This document shows positions 25,401 to 34,470 of a stretch of DNA of 64,000 bases, one piece after another. The stretch is from positions 774,320 through 838,319 of the forward strand of contig CANMCX010000002.1 of the NCBI GenBank assembly GCA_947496465.1. The letters are read 5' to 3'. The notes below the pieces were generated by a model that saw nothing but the letters and a program-made list of their open reading frames with translations, was not told the DNA's origin and ran no database searches. The position numbers and the translations under genes were made by a program. Source of the DNA: Marinifilum_A sediminis. GTDB taxonomy: Bacteria > Bacteroidota > Bacteroidia > Bacteroidales > Marinifilaceae. Numbering within the stretch: the stretch's first letter is position 1; each line of letters starts with the position of its first letter.

Positions 25401-27194
25401 ATGAGTAAAATTTTAGGACATAGTTTTCACATTCCGGTTATGGGTACCGGATTTACTGTGGATACTCCTGTAAAAGTGGCTCATTTAGGGATTTCATCAG
25501 TCGTTTCAATAGTAGATGATATTCTTGTTGAAAAGATGAGAGAAATGTACTGTAAAAAGTTAAGTCTCCCCTTTAAGCCTATAACAGAAAAAACCAAAGA
25601 TTTTCGTGCTGAGAGAATTACTTCCTATCTGAATTTATTGGATAGTATGGTAAAGGAAAAGTTCGAAAATCTAAAAGATTCCATTCAAGATAAAGGTAAA
25701 GAGCTAGAAGAATATCTGGATATGCTGCCTGATTTTTCAGAAGTAAAACAGGAATTCAAAGAGAAATTTGCTGACAATCCTTACGTTAAGGAAGCTAAAG
25801 AATGGTTAAGTAACCATTTGCCTCTTGGGTCGATTGATGTAAATATCATGACCAAATTAGACAAAGGAAACCGTTACGAAGGTGAAGATTTACCTGTAGA
25901 ATTCAATGATGCCCATGCAGCTCTTCGTGGATTTGCGATGAGTAACCTGGAGAGCTCCATGGTCCTTTCTGCTGGAATGAACCCACGCTTGTATGGTTAC
26001 CTTGAGCAGTTCGAAGATTTTTATCCTGATAGCTCTGGCTATATCAAGAAAAAAATCGTTCTGAAAGTAAGCGACTATAGGTCGGCTTTAATCCAGGGGC
26101 GATATCTTGCCAAAAAGGGAATTTGGATCTCTGAATACAGAATAGAATCCGGTTTAAATTGTGGCGGTCATGCTTTTGCAACCGACGGCTTTTTAATGGG
26201 ACCTATTTTGCAGGAATTCAAAGAAAAAAGAGCCGATCTGAAAGATAGTTTACAGCAAGTTTTGACTCAGGCATTAACTGAGAAAAACAAACCTGTGCCA
26301 GATAATCTTGAATTAAAAGTAACAGCACAAGGTGGTGTTGGAACTGCCGAAGAACACGAGTTCTTAATTAAGGAATACAATTTAGACTCTATTGGTTGGG
26401 GATCTCCATTCTTGATGGTTCCCGAAGCTTGTGATGTTGATGAGAAAACTCTATCTCTTTTGGAAACTGCTGATGAAAAAGATCTTTCATTAAGTCATGC
26501 TTCTCCATTGGGTGTTCGTTTTAACAACCTTAACGCAAACACTAGGGATGCAGACAAGTGGGATCGTTTGGAAAAGAATCAGCCAGGTAGTGCATGTACT
26601 AAAAAGTATATGATCGCCAATACTGAATTTACTAAGGAACCTATTTGTACAGCTTCAAGACAATATCAGAAGTTAAAATTGGCTCATTTAAAAGAGCAAA
26701 ACCTTCCAAGAGAAGAATACCAAAAAGAATTTAATCTTTTAATGGAGAAAACTTGTCTTTGTAAAGGATTGTCTGCAGCTTCTTATCTTGTTAATGATAT
26801 CGATACCAAACGCGATGGTGATGGTGTTTCCATTTGTCCTGGTCCAAATTTGGCATATTTTACCAAGAAGGTAAAGCTGAAGGAGATGATTGATCACATC
26901 TACAGCAGGACAAATCTTATCGATCGTAAGGACAGACCGCACATGTTTATCAAAGAATTGAATCTGTATTACGATTACCTTAAGGAGCAAGTAGGAGAAT
27001 TAAAGAATCCTATTCCAAAACAAGTTAAATCGCTAGAAGGTTTTAAAAAGAATTTGCTGAATGGAGTGGATTATTATAAAAATCTTTCGCAAAAGGTCTC
27101 AAACAAATTCAACGATATGAAATCTCAAGTTGAAAAAGACCTCGAAAAACTAGAAGGAGAAATTAAAAATATACTGATAAAAACAGAATCTTAG
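25401..27194 (+). CDS. Uncharacterised cysteine-rich protein, possibly an FMN/TIM-barrel relative
   Basis: 597 residues, no signal peptide and no membrane helix. The N-terminus HIPVMGTGFTVDTPVKVA and the later VTAQGGVGTAEEH (307-319) and GWGSPFLMVPEA (332-343) look like strands and phosphate-binding loops of nitronate-monooxygenase-type TIM barrels. GLNCGGHAF (251-259) is another invariant-looking block. Cysteines at 254, 344, 399, 416, 452, 454 and 479 (SACT, EPICT, TCLC, SICPGP) could hold a metal or Fe-S cluster. A helical insert spans about 60-140 and a coiled-coil-like tail about 535-597. I do not recognise a named family. It has its own promoter and terminator. Confidence 0.8.
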   Translation: MSKILGHSFHIPVMGTGFTVDTPVKVAHLGISSVVSIVDDILVEKMREMYCKKLSLPFKPITEKTKDFRAERITSYLNLLDSMVKEKFENLKDSIQDKGKELEEYLDMLPDFSEVKQEFKEKFADNPYVKEAKEWLSNHLPLGSIDVNIMTKLDKGNRYEGEDLPVEFNDAHAALRGFAMSNLESSMVLSAGMNPRLYGYLEQFEDFYPDSSGYIKKKIVLKVSDYRSALIQGRYLAKKGIWISEYRIESGLNCGGHAFATDGFLMGPILQEFKEKRADLKDSLQQVLTQALTEKNKPVPDNLELKVTAQGGVGTAEEHEFLIKEYNLDSIGWGSPFLMVPEACDVDEKTLSLLETADEKDLSLSHASPLGVRFNNLNANTRDADKWDRLEKNQPGSACTKKYMIANTEFTKEPICTASRQYQKLKLAHLKEQNLPREEYQKEFNLLMEKTCLCKGLSAASYLVNDIDTKRDGDGVSICPGPNLAYFTKKVKLKEMIDHIYSRTNLIDRKDRPHMFIKELNLYYDYLKEQVGELKNPIPKQVKSLEGFKKNLLNGVDYYKNLSQKVSNKFNDMKSQVEKDLEKLEGEIKNILIKTES

Positions 27195-27200
27195 ATATCG

Positions 27201-27233
27201 AGAGCCAGCCTTTAAAGGCTGGCTCTTTTTTTT
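27201..27233 (+). terminator. Terminator of the cysteine-rich protein gene
   Basis: AGAGCCAGCC ... GGCTGGCTCT, a perfect 10-bp GC-rich stem (13 bp if the central TTTAAA pairs), followed by eight T. It begins 6 bases after the stop codon. Confidence 0.95.
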
Positions 27234-27374
27234 ACACAACACTGAACAACATCCAGATTACTTACGCCTTATGTTTCTATTGGCGTAAAATACCTATCCT
27301 ATTTTGGGTGTATCATTTTATCAATTTGGGTAAATGCCTTGAACATTTTCGAAAAAAAAGCATGCATATTTGTA

Positions 27375-27603
27375 ATGTGTTTGGGAGGTAACAACATTAA
27401 AGTGTTGTGAGTGACGAAAGAGTAGTTAATTTTCAACTGCAATTAATATTTCAAATCCTACGTGAGGTTTAGGTTAGGGTTAGAATTGTGAGTAGGATTT
27501 GAAGTATTTATTTTAAAATGAAATTATTGGAACTTTTCCAAATTGTTAGTTTTTGCTTCAAAACTGTAAGAAGGTCTTCACCAACCTTTTTGCAGTTTTT
27601 TTT
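27375..27603 (+). ncRNA. Candidate small RNA ending in its own terminator
   Basis: Between the terminator at 27201-27233 and the citrate synthase terminator lies a region with no credible protein gene, yet with a strong plus-strand terminator (27560-27603). An upstream CATATTTG (27365-27372) differs from TAnnTTTG at one position. Inside is an 11-bp inverted repeat (27451-27461 with 27492-27502) whose loop contains TTTAGGTTAGGGTTAG. An independent non-coding transcript of about 220 nt is inferred, not shown. Confidence 0.35.
27560..27603 (+). terminator. Orphan rho-independent terminator
   Basis: AAAACTGTAAGAAGGT pairs with ACCTTTTTGCAGTTTT over 16 positions with two G-T wobbles, with an 8-nt loop and a following T-run of at least eight. 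The nearest upstream protein gene already has its own terminator 330 bases earlier. Confidence 0.85.
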
Positions 27604-27608
27604 ATGGC

Positions 27609-27640
27609 AAAAAAAAACTGAATTCGACAATCGAACTCAG
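27609..27640 (-). terminator. Terminator of the acn-gltA operon
   Basis: On the minus strand CTGAGTTCGA pairs with TCGAATTCAG (one G-T wobble) around a 3-nt loop and is followed by nine U (A-run 27609-27617). It lies 22 bases after the gltA stop. Confidence 0.9.
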
Positions 27641-27662
27641 CTCTTTTTTGACTTATAATCGT

Positions 27663-28997
27663 TTAGCTTTTTTCTGTTTCAACAATTTCCTTTTTTATAC
27701 CAGCAATTTTTTCCAACATATCTGTAGTAATCGATTTTGGTCTCTCCAAAGGATAACCTAAAGCCCTATCCCAAATAATATTGGCACAAATACCAATTGA
27801 TCTACCAATACCAAACAATACAGTATAGAAATCGTACTCAGTAACTCCATAATGCCACTGAATAACTCCTGATTGAGCATCGACATTTGGCCATGGATTT
27901 TTCGCTTTACCATGCTTTTGCAGAATTGGTGGAACCACTTTGTAAAGCAAATCAGCATACTTAAAAATTGGATCTTCTGGCAAATGCTCTAAGCTAAACT
28001 CACGTTGTAGCATATATCTTGGATCTGTTTTACGCAATACTGCGTGACCAAAACCAGGAATTACCTGACCGGAATTTAAAGTATCCCAAACAAACTGCTG
28101 CATTTCTTCTTCAGTCGGTACTCGATTCCCCATTTTATCCATAACCTCCTGCAACCATCTTAATACTTCCTGATTTGCCAATCCATGTAAAGGACCTGCT
28201 AAACCATTAATCATTGCTGAGATAGAAAGATAAATATCCGATAAGGAACTTGCAACCAAGTGTCCTGTATGCGCACTCACGTTACCACTTTCGTGATCAC
28301 TATGAATGATGAAATGCAATCGGGAAACATCATCGTAAGGTTTAGCAATACCCATCATGTGAGCAAAATTGCCGCCCATATCCAAATTAGGATCTGATTG
28401 AATTCTTGGTCCCTGTCGATATAACTTATTATAGATATAAGAAGCAATCTCAGGTAGTTTAGCAAGCAAATTCAACGAATCCTCGTAAGTTGCTTCCCAA
28501 TAATCCTTTTTATTTAATCCTGCGTGGTATTGTCTGTTAAAAACTGATTCTCTGTTTAAGGTTAAAATGGCCGTTGAAAATATTGCCATTGGATGACTAC
28601 AGCAAGGGAAAGAATCAATCACTTCATAGACATACCTAGGAACAATTCTTCTTTTACTAAACTCATCAACAACCTGCATTACCTCTTCCTGGTTTGGGAA
28701 ATCACCTGTTAAAAGAAGATAAAATAATCCTTCCACATAAGGCATATCTCCACCTTTTGGTTTTGGCAAATGCTTAATAACCTCTCCAAGCGTATAACCT
28801 CGGTATCTGATACCTTCTTCAGGATCAAGATAAGAAATATCAGTAACCAGTGATTTCAACCCCCTCATACCACCAATAACCTGAGATATAGTTACATTAT
28901 CGACAACTACATCCCCGTATTCTTTCAATAATTTTGATGTTCTTGGTCTTTGTTCTTCAATTTTTTCGAATAAGGTTTGTTTTAGTGTTTTTTTCAT
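27663..28997 (-). CDS. gltA: Citrate synthase, mitochondrial-type
   Basis: 444 residues from the ATG at 28997; a GTG ten codons upstream is less likely. It condenses oxaloacetate and acetyl-CoA. Active-site blocks are IHSDHESGNVSAHTGHL (about 231-247), GLAGPLHGLANQEVL (about 265-279, catalytic His) and GFGHAVLRKTDPRY (about 315-328). These segments are nearly those of eukaryotic mitochondrial citrate synthase and differ from the NADH-regulated E. coli form, which is consistent with a short N-terminal region. It lies 71 bases downstream of acn on the same strand, ending the operon. Confidence 0.93.
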   Translation of the reverse strand: MKKTLKQTLFEKIEEQRPRTSKLLKEYGDVVVDNVTISQVIGGMRGLKSLVTDISYLDPEEGIRYRGYTLGEVIKHLPKPKGGDMPYVEGLFYLLLTGDFPNQEEVMQVVDEFSKRRIVPRYVYEVIDSFPCCSHPMAIFSTAILTLNRESVFNRQYHAGLNKKDYWEATYEDSLNLLAKLPEIASYIYNKLYRQGPRIQSDPNLDMGGNFAHMMGIAKPYDDVSRLHFIIHSDHESGNVSAHTGHLVASSLSDIYLSISAMINGLAGPLHGLANQEVLRWLQEVMDKMGNRVPTEEEMQQFVWDTLNSGQVIPGFGHAVLRKTDPRYMLQREFSLEHLPEDPIFKYADLLYKVVPPILQKHGKAKNPWPNVDAQSGVIQWHYGVTEYDFYTVLFGIGRSIGICANIIWDRALGYPLERPKSITTDMLEKIAGIKKEIVETEKS

Positions 28998-29068
28998 ATG
29001 GTCTAAACTTTTAAAATCTGAAACCACGCGGGGTAATTGGTTTCATAGTTATGTAATGTTTATTGTTT

Positions 29069-31333
29069 TTAGCTATTCTGTTTTCTAATTAAATTTAAAG
29101 CACTACCAGCTTTAAACCACTCAATCTGCACATCATTGTACGAATGGTTCGCTACAACTTTATCAGTTGTACCATCTTCATGAGTTAATTTAAGACTTAA
29201 TGATTTTCCTGCTTGAAAATCCGTTAAACCAAGAATATCAATTTTGTCTTTTTCCTGAATTTTATCGTAATCAGCTTTATCTGCAAATGTTAGAGCCAAT
29301 ACACCTTGCTTTTTAAGGTTGGTTTCATGAATACGAGCAAATGAACGTACAATGACTGCCTTCACACCTAAATGACGTGGTTCCATTGCTGCATGCTCTC
29401 TTGATGATCCTTCGCCATAGTTTTCGTCTCCTACAACTATAGATCCGATTCCACTTGCTTTTAAAGCTCGTGCCGTTACAGGAACTTCGTTGTACTCTTT
29501 CGATACCGGATTGTAAATTGAGTTGGTTTCCTCGTTATAGAAATTCACCGCTCCAATTAACATGTTATTCGAAATATTATCTAAGTGTCCACGGAAACGC
29601 AACCATGGACCAGCCATTGAGATGTGATCAGTTGTACATTTTCCTTTCGCTTTTATAAGCAGATTCAATCCTTCATAGTTCTTGCCATTCCAATTTTCAA
29701 AAGGAGCTAACAATTGCAATCTCTCAGAATCTTCACTCACCTCTACAACAACACTCGATCCATTTTCATTTGGAGCCAAATAGCCCGAATCTTTCATATC
29801 AAATCCATTTGGAGGAAATTCAAATCCTTTAGGCTCATCCAACTTCACCTCTACTCCATCTTCATTAATCAGAGTATCTGTCATTGGATTAAAACATAAA
29901 TCACCTGCAATTGCCATTGCCGTTACAAGTTCTGGTGATGCAACAAATCCGTGAGTATTTGGATTCCCATCATTTCTCTTTGCAAAATTTCTGTTGAAAG
30001 AAGTAATGATTGAATTTTTCCTTGTAGGATCATCCGTATGACGTTTCCATTGCCCGATACATGGACCGCAGGCATTCGCCATAATAACCCCACCAATATC
30101 TTCAAATTCCTTTAAAATACCATCTCTTTCGGTAGTATAGCGAACCAACTCAGAACCTGGTGTCACAACAAATTCCGCTTTTACTTTCAACTTCTTATCT
30201 TTTGCTTGCTTTGCTAAAGATGCCGCTCTTGATAAATCTTCATAGGAAGAATTTGTACAGGACCCAATCAAACCAACTTCAAGAGTTTGTGGATAATCAT
30301 TTTTTTTAACCGCATTGGCAAAATTACTTAGGTCATGAGCCAAATCAGGTGTAAACGGACCGTTAATATATGGCTGTAATTCTGATAAATTAATCTCAAT
30401 TACTTGGTCGTAATATTGCTCAGGATTCGCAAATACTTCTTCATCAGCACGAAGATGTTCCATTACTTCATCAGCTAAATCTGCAACTTTCTCGCGTTCG
30501 GTATGACGTAAATAATTACTCATATTCTGATCGTAAGCAAAAATAGAAGTAGTTGCACCAATTTCAGCTCCCATATTACAAATTGTTCCTTTACCTGTGC
30601 ATGACATGGCATCAGCACCTTCTCCAAAATATTCTACAATTGCACCAGTTCCTCCTTTTACGGTAAGAATTCCTGCAACTTTCAAAATCACATCTTTAGG
30701 CGATACCCAACCACTTAATTTCCCAGTTAGTTTAACCCCAATTAATTTAGGCATTTTTAGTTCCCAAGGCATACCAGCCATTACATCTACAGCATCTGCA
30801 CCACCAACACCAATGGCAACCATTCCCAAACCACCTGCATTTACAGTGTGTGAATCCGTTCCAATCATCATACCTCCAGGAAATGCGTAATTTTCAAGCA
30901 CAACCTGATGGATAATTCCTGCTCCTGGTTTCCAGAATCCGATACCATATTTATTAGATACCGACTCTAAGAAATTATATACTTCATTATTTTGTTGTTT
31001 GGCATCAGCCAAATCCTTCTCTGCACCTGTAGCTGCCTGAATCAAATGATCGCAATGCACAGTTGAAGGAACCGCAGCCTTTACTTTTCCCGCATTCATA
31101 AACTGAAGCAAAGCCATTTGAGCAGTAGCATCCTGCATTGCAACTCTATCGGGAGCAAAATTTACGTAATCTTCTCCTCTTGTGAATTTCTCTCCCTTTT
31201 CTTCTACAGACAAATGAGAATACAATATTTTTTCACTAAGCGTTAATGGTTTCCCCAGAGTTTTTCTGGCTTTATTCACCCTATCGGGCATTTTCTCATA
31301 AACAGATTTTATCAAGTCAAAATCAAATAGCAT
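29069..31333 (-). CDS. acn: Aconitate hydratase, mitochondrial-type
   Basis: 754 residues from the ATG at 31333; a TTG two codons earlier is possible. It isomerises citrate to isocitrate through a [4Fe-4S] cluster bound by the cysteine of IGSCTNSS and the pair in NACGPCIGQW. Other blocks are VPSTVHCDHLIQA, MMIGTDSHTVNAGGLGM, GDENYGEGSSREHAAMEPRHLG (swivel domain, substrate Ser/Arg) and RSFARIHETNLKKQG. Length and motifs match the mitochondrial (ACO2) class and not the 890-residue AcnA/IRP class. It is cotranscribed with citrate synthase. Confidence 0.94.
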   Translation of the reverse strand: MLFDFDLIKSVYEKMPDRVNKARKTLGKPLTLSEKILYSHLSVEEKGEKFTRGEDYVNFAPDRVAMQDATAQMALLQFMNAGKVKAAVPSTVHCDHLIQAATGAEKDLADAKQQNNEVYNFLESVSNKYGIGFWKPGAGIIHQVVLENYAFPGGMMIGTDSHTVNAGGLGMVAIGVGGADAVDVMAGMPWELKMPKLIGVKLTGKLSGWVSPKDVILKVAGILTVKGGTGAIVEYFGEGADAMSCTGKGTICNMGAEIGATTSIFAYDQNMSNYLRHTEREKVADLADEVMEHLRADEEVFANPEQYYDQVIEINLSELQPYINGPFTPDLAHDLSNFANAVKKNDYPQTLEVGLIGSCTNSSYEDLSRAASLAKQAKDKKLKVKAEFVVTPGSELVRYTTERDGILKEFEDIGGVIMANACGPCIGQWKRHTDDPTRKNSIITSFNRNFAKRNDGNPNTHGFVASPELVTAMAIAGDLCFNPMTDTLINEDGVEVKLDEPKGFEFPPNGFDMKDSGYLAPNENGSSVVVEVSEDSERLQLLAPFENWNGKNYEGLNLLIKAKGKCTTDHISMAGPWLRFRGHLDNISNNMLIGAVNFYNEETNSIYNPVSKEYNEVPVTARALKASGIGSIVVGDENYGEGSSREHAAMEPRHLGVKAVIVRSFARIHETNLKKQGVLALTFADKADYDKIQEKDKIDILGLTDFQAGKSLSLKLTHEDGTTDKVVANHSYNDVQIEWFKAGSALNLIRKQNS

Positions 31334-31711
31334 GTTCAATGAATTTTTGATTAATTTTTATTTTACTACACTTCATTACAAAACCTCAAACTTGAATTGT
31401 CCTTTTAAAAGCATATTGTTTTCGGATTTACCGATCTTTTTATGTCTTTTATTGATGTAGCGACACAAATTCGGATGTTTTGTATTCCAGATATTTAGCA
31501 GCTTTCAGGATTTATAATCCGATGTTAAATATCTTTAAATTCAAATATCTAAATATAATAAAAACTTGGTATATTAAAAAGATGAAACCGAAAATCTTGT
31601 TTAAGAATTTACCAATCCTTTAACACTACAATTTCTATCTCTTTTACCAGTATTTCCCCCTTAAAAAAATGTAATTTCAGGTCCTGAATTTTATTTTGGA
31701 ATTAATAAAGG
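31334..31711. promoter_or_regulatory. Upstream region of acn with AAATATCT repeats
   Basis: 378 bases without a gene. They must hold the acn promoter on the minus strand, but no good TAnnTTTG match was found there. AAATATCT occurs at 31527-31534 and 31543-31550, with an inverted copy AGATATTT at 31489-31496. These could be regulator-binding sites, although AT-rich chance matches are possible. Confidence 0.3.
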
Positions 31712-32215
31712 CTAGACACGTCCTTTTTTTCCAAATTCGACCACCTGAAGGTCTTTAATATCCTTACGATCGATAGTAAATTTCACGAGAGTTTGTACTT
31801 GATGAAATCCCTGTATTCCTGAAGCTCCCGGATTAATGTGTAAGAGGTTCAAATCTTTATCGAATACAACCTTTAAAATATGCGAATGTCCAGATATAAA
31901 AAGCTGTGGTGGATTCTCGAATATTTCTGGTTTTACATTCCCATCGTATCTTTTCGGATATCCTCCTATATGAGTCATCCAAACATCAACTTCCTCACAA
32001 GTAAATCTCTGATGTTTAGGATGGACAGATCGAACTTCTTGCCCATCAATATTGCCATGAACGGCAATCAGTGGTGCGATTTGGGCTAAGGCATCAGCAG
32101 TTTCCATATTTCCAATATCTCCAGCATGCCAAATTTCATCACACTCTTTTAAATGTTTTAGTGCTACTGAATCTAAATGTCCGTGAGTATCCGAAAGTAA
32201 ACCAATCTGCTTCAT
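31712..32215 (-). CDS. YfcE/MJ0936-type metallophosphodiesterase
   Basis: 167 residues, a compact calcineurin-like phosphoesterase. Metal ligands appear in order: SDTHGH (8-13), AGDIGN (about 31-36), HGNID (about 54-58), TH (about 81) and SGHSHI (about 109-114). Small members hydrolyse phosphodiesters such as bis-pNPP or cyclic nucleotides; the physiological substrate is unknown. It is divergent from prfC and has no operon partner. Confidence 0.9.
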   Translation of the reverse strand: MKQIGLLSDTHGHLDSVALKHLKECDEIWHAGDIGNMETADALAQIAPLIAVHGNIDGQEVRSVHPKHQRFTCEEVDVWMTHIGGYPKRYDGNVKPEIFENPPQLFISGHSHILKVVFDKDLNLLHINPGASGIQGFHQVQTLVKFTIDRKDIKDLQVVEFGKKGRV

Positions 32216-32385
32216 TCATCTGTCTTTTCACAATTTCGAGGCGTGAAGATAAAAAAAGAATAGCAGAAAAAGTAGATTGAAATCAATTTAATTAGATCAA
32301 GACTTAATAGACTTACTCATTTTTCCAGATATATTTTACTTTAGATTATACTTAAACATCTGTATAGGTTATCGGTTTAAATTAT

Positions 32386-32393
32386 TACTTTTG
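32386..32393 (+). promoter_or_regulatory. Probable prfC promoter (-7 TACTTTTG)
   Basis: An exact TAnnTTTG match 36 bases before the prfC start, followed by CAAGCTC. The -33 position has only TTA. The predicted leader is about 30 bases. Confidence 0.55.
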
Positions 32394-32428
32394 CAAGCTC
32401 AAATTTGAAAGTAAATACAATACTATAG

Positions 32429-34003
32429 ATGGGGTTTAAAGAAGAGATACAAAGACGCCGAACTTTCGGAATTATATCACACCCTGATGCGGGTAAGACA
32501 ACATTAACAGAAAAATTGCTTCTATTTGGTGGTGCAATCCACGTTGCAGGAGCAGTAAAATCAAATAAAATTAAGAAAACGGCAACTTCCGACTTCATGG
32601 AAATTGAACGTCAGAGAGGGATTTCTGTTGCAACTTCTGTTATGGGATTTGAGTATGAAGGACATAAAATTAACATTCTCGATACTCCGGGTCACCAGGA
32701 TTTTGCCGAAGATACATTTCGAACTTTAACTGCTTGCGATAGCGTTATTATCGTAATCGATGTTGCTAAAGGTGTGGAGGCTCAGACTCGCAAATTGATG
32801 AAGGTTTGTAGAATGAGAAAAACTCCCGTGATTGTGTTCATTAATAAAATGGACCGCATGGGAAAAGATGCATTTGATCTTCTGGATGAAATTGAACAAG
32901 AATTACAATTGAGTGTAAATCCTTTAAGTTGGCCTATTAATATGGGACCTGATTTTAAAGGAGTTTACAACATATTTCAGAAAAATTTAAGCCTATTTAC
33001 TCCTGCAACTCAAACCGTTGAGGAAAGTATTGAATTTGATGACTTATCAAACCCAATGCTTGAAGAATATATTGGTGAAGATGCTGAAATTTTAAGAGAA
33101 GAATTGGATTTGGTTTCTGGAGTTTATCCTGAATTCAATGTGGAAGAATATTTGGATGCAAAAATTGCTCCTGTATTTTTCGGTTCTGCTTTGAATAATT
33201 TTGGAGTTCGTGAGCTTTTGGATGTATTTATTAAAATTGCACCATCACCTCTGCCTTGCCAAACTGTTGAGCGAGTAATAGAACCCCTTGAAGAGAAGTT
33301 TTCTGGTTTTGTATTTAAGATTCATGCCAACATGGATCCTAACCACCGAGATCGAATTGCTTTCGTAAAAATTGTATCGGGAACATTCAAAAGAAATAAG
33401 CCATATCTACATGTTAGAAATGGAAAGAAATTGAAATTTTCCAGCCCTACAGCGTTTATGGCTGAAAAGAAATCTATCGTTGAGGAAGCTTTCCCAGGAG
33501 ATATAATTGGTTTGCACGATACAGGAAACTTTAAAATTGGTGATACCTTAACCGAAGGAGAAAAAATCAACTTTAAAGGAATTCCTAGTTTCTCTCCTGA
33601 ATTGTTTAAATACATCGAGAACGCAGATCCTATGAAATCAAAACAGTTGGCAAAAGGTATTGACCAGCTAATGGATGAAGGGGTTGCTCAGTTATTTGTA
33701 TCACAATTTAACGGTAGAAAAGTAATTGGAACCGTTGGTGCACTTCAGTTTGAAGTTATAGAATATCGTTTGTTACATGAATACAGTGCATCGTGTAGAT
33801 GGGAGCACATTAACCTTCACAAAGCTTGTTGGATTAAAACAGAAGACGAGGAGCAATTGAAAGAATTTAAAAAAGCGAAATACCAATATATTGCAAAAGA
33901 CAAGCATGGCAGAGATGTATTCCTTGCCGATTCTGGATATATGTTGCAAATGGCTCAACAAAACTATCCTAATCTTGAATTCCACTTTACATCGGAATTT
34001 TAA
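32429..34003 (+). CDS. prfC: Peptide chain release factor 3
   Basis: 524 residues, a translational GTPase that recycles RF1/RF2 from the ribosome. G1 is ISHPDAGKTTLTEKL (about 16-30), the switch has RQRGISVATSVM, G3 is DTPGHQDF and G4 is NKMDR. The RF3-specific C-terminal part has GALQFEVIEYRLLHEY. A normal full-length gene. The thioesterase gene follows after 33 bases without a terminator and is likely cotranscribed. Confidence 0.96.
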   Translation: MGFKEEIQRRRTFGIISHPDAGKTTLTEKLLLFGGAIHVAGAVKSNKIKKTATSDFMEIERQRGISVATSVMGFEYEGHKINILDTPGHQDFAEDTFRTLTACDSVIIVIDVAKGVEAQTRKLMKVCRMRKTPVIVFINKMDRMGKDAFDLLDEIEQELQLSVNPLSWPINMGPDFKGVYNIFQKNLSLFTPATQTVEESIEFDDLSNPMLEEYIGEDAEILREELDLVSGVYPEFNVEEYLDAKIAPVFFGSALNNFGVRELLDVFIKIAPSPLPCQTVERVIEPLEEKFSGFVFKIHANMDPNHRDRIAFVKIVSGTFKRNKPYLHVRNGKKLKFSSPTAFMAEKKSIVEEAFPGDIIGLHDTGNFKIGDTLTEGEKINFKGIPSFSPELFKYIENADPMKSKQLAKGIDQLMDEGVAQLFVSQFNGRKVIGTVGALQFEVIEYRLLHEYSASCRWEHINLHKACWIKTEDEEQLKEFKKAKYQYIAKDKHGRDVFLADSGYMLQMAQQNYPNLEFHFTSEF

Positions 34004-34036
34004 TAATCGTTTTTGCAGACTGAAAAATAATAAGAT

Positions 34037-34411
34037 ATGGCTTTAACAGAAGGATTAAGCGCAACACAAGAAATGATTGTTGGTGAAAATAATACCGCCA
34101 AATATCACGGTTCAGGAAAACTGGATGTGTATGCTACACCAGCAATGGTGGCATTTATGGAAAGTACCGCAGTTGCATGTGTTGATAAAGATTTGGAAGT
34201 AGGAACAGATACTGTTGGAATTCAAATCGATACCAAGCACATTAAAGCAAGCAAATTGAATACTAAAATTTCTTGCACTGCGAAACTGGTAAAAGTTGAT
34301 GGAAAAAAATTAACTTTCGAAATTGAAGCTTCTGATGAAGAAGGACAAATTGGTTCTGCTTATCACGTTCGCTACATTATCGATCCAGTAAAATTTATGA
34401 GTAGATTGTAA
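34037..34411 (+). CDS. Thioesterase family protein (FlK-like hot-dog fold)
   Basis: 124 residues of the hot-dog fold. YATPAMVAFMESTAVACVD (about 32-50) carries the Glu/Thr of fluoroacetyl-CoA thioesterase-like proteins, followed by VGIQIDTKHIKASKLNT and ISCTAKLVKVDGKKLTFEIEASDEEG. The predicted role is hydrolysis of a small acyl-CoA, possibly a detoxifying or housekeeping function. The natural substrate in Bacteroidota is unknown. It is the second gene after prfC and ends at a terminator. Confidence 0.85.
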   Translation: MALTEGLSATQEMIVGENNTAKYHGSGKLDVYATPAMVAFMESTAVACVDKDLEVGTDTVGIQIDTKHIKASKLNTKISCTAKLVKVDGKKLTFEIEASDEEGQIGSAYHVRYIIDPVKFMSRL

Positions 34412-34431
34412 GAATATCTTCAATTATATAT

Positions 34432-34465
34432 GAAAGCCTGAAAGATTTATTCTCTCAGGCTTTTC
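34432..34465. terminator. Terminator between thioesterase and DUF438 genes
   Basis: A stem GAAAGCCTGA / TCAGGCTTTTC with a 13-nt loop and T-rich tail. The stem is A-rich on one side and T-rich on the other, so it can serve both convergent genes (stops at 34411 and 34471). Confidence 0.82.
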
Positions 34466-34470
34466 TATTT

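Noticed and set aside
27466..27485. Telomere sequence (TTTAGGTTAGGG)
   Set aside because: Only about two and a half units, inside a bacterial intergenic loop. No linear-end features.
27518..27658. 46-residue open frame MKLLELFQIVSF across the orphan terminator
   Set aside because: It runs through both terminator stems and the citrate synthase terminator, so it is unlikely to be translated.
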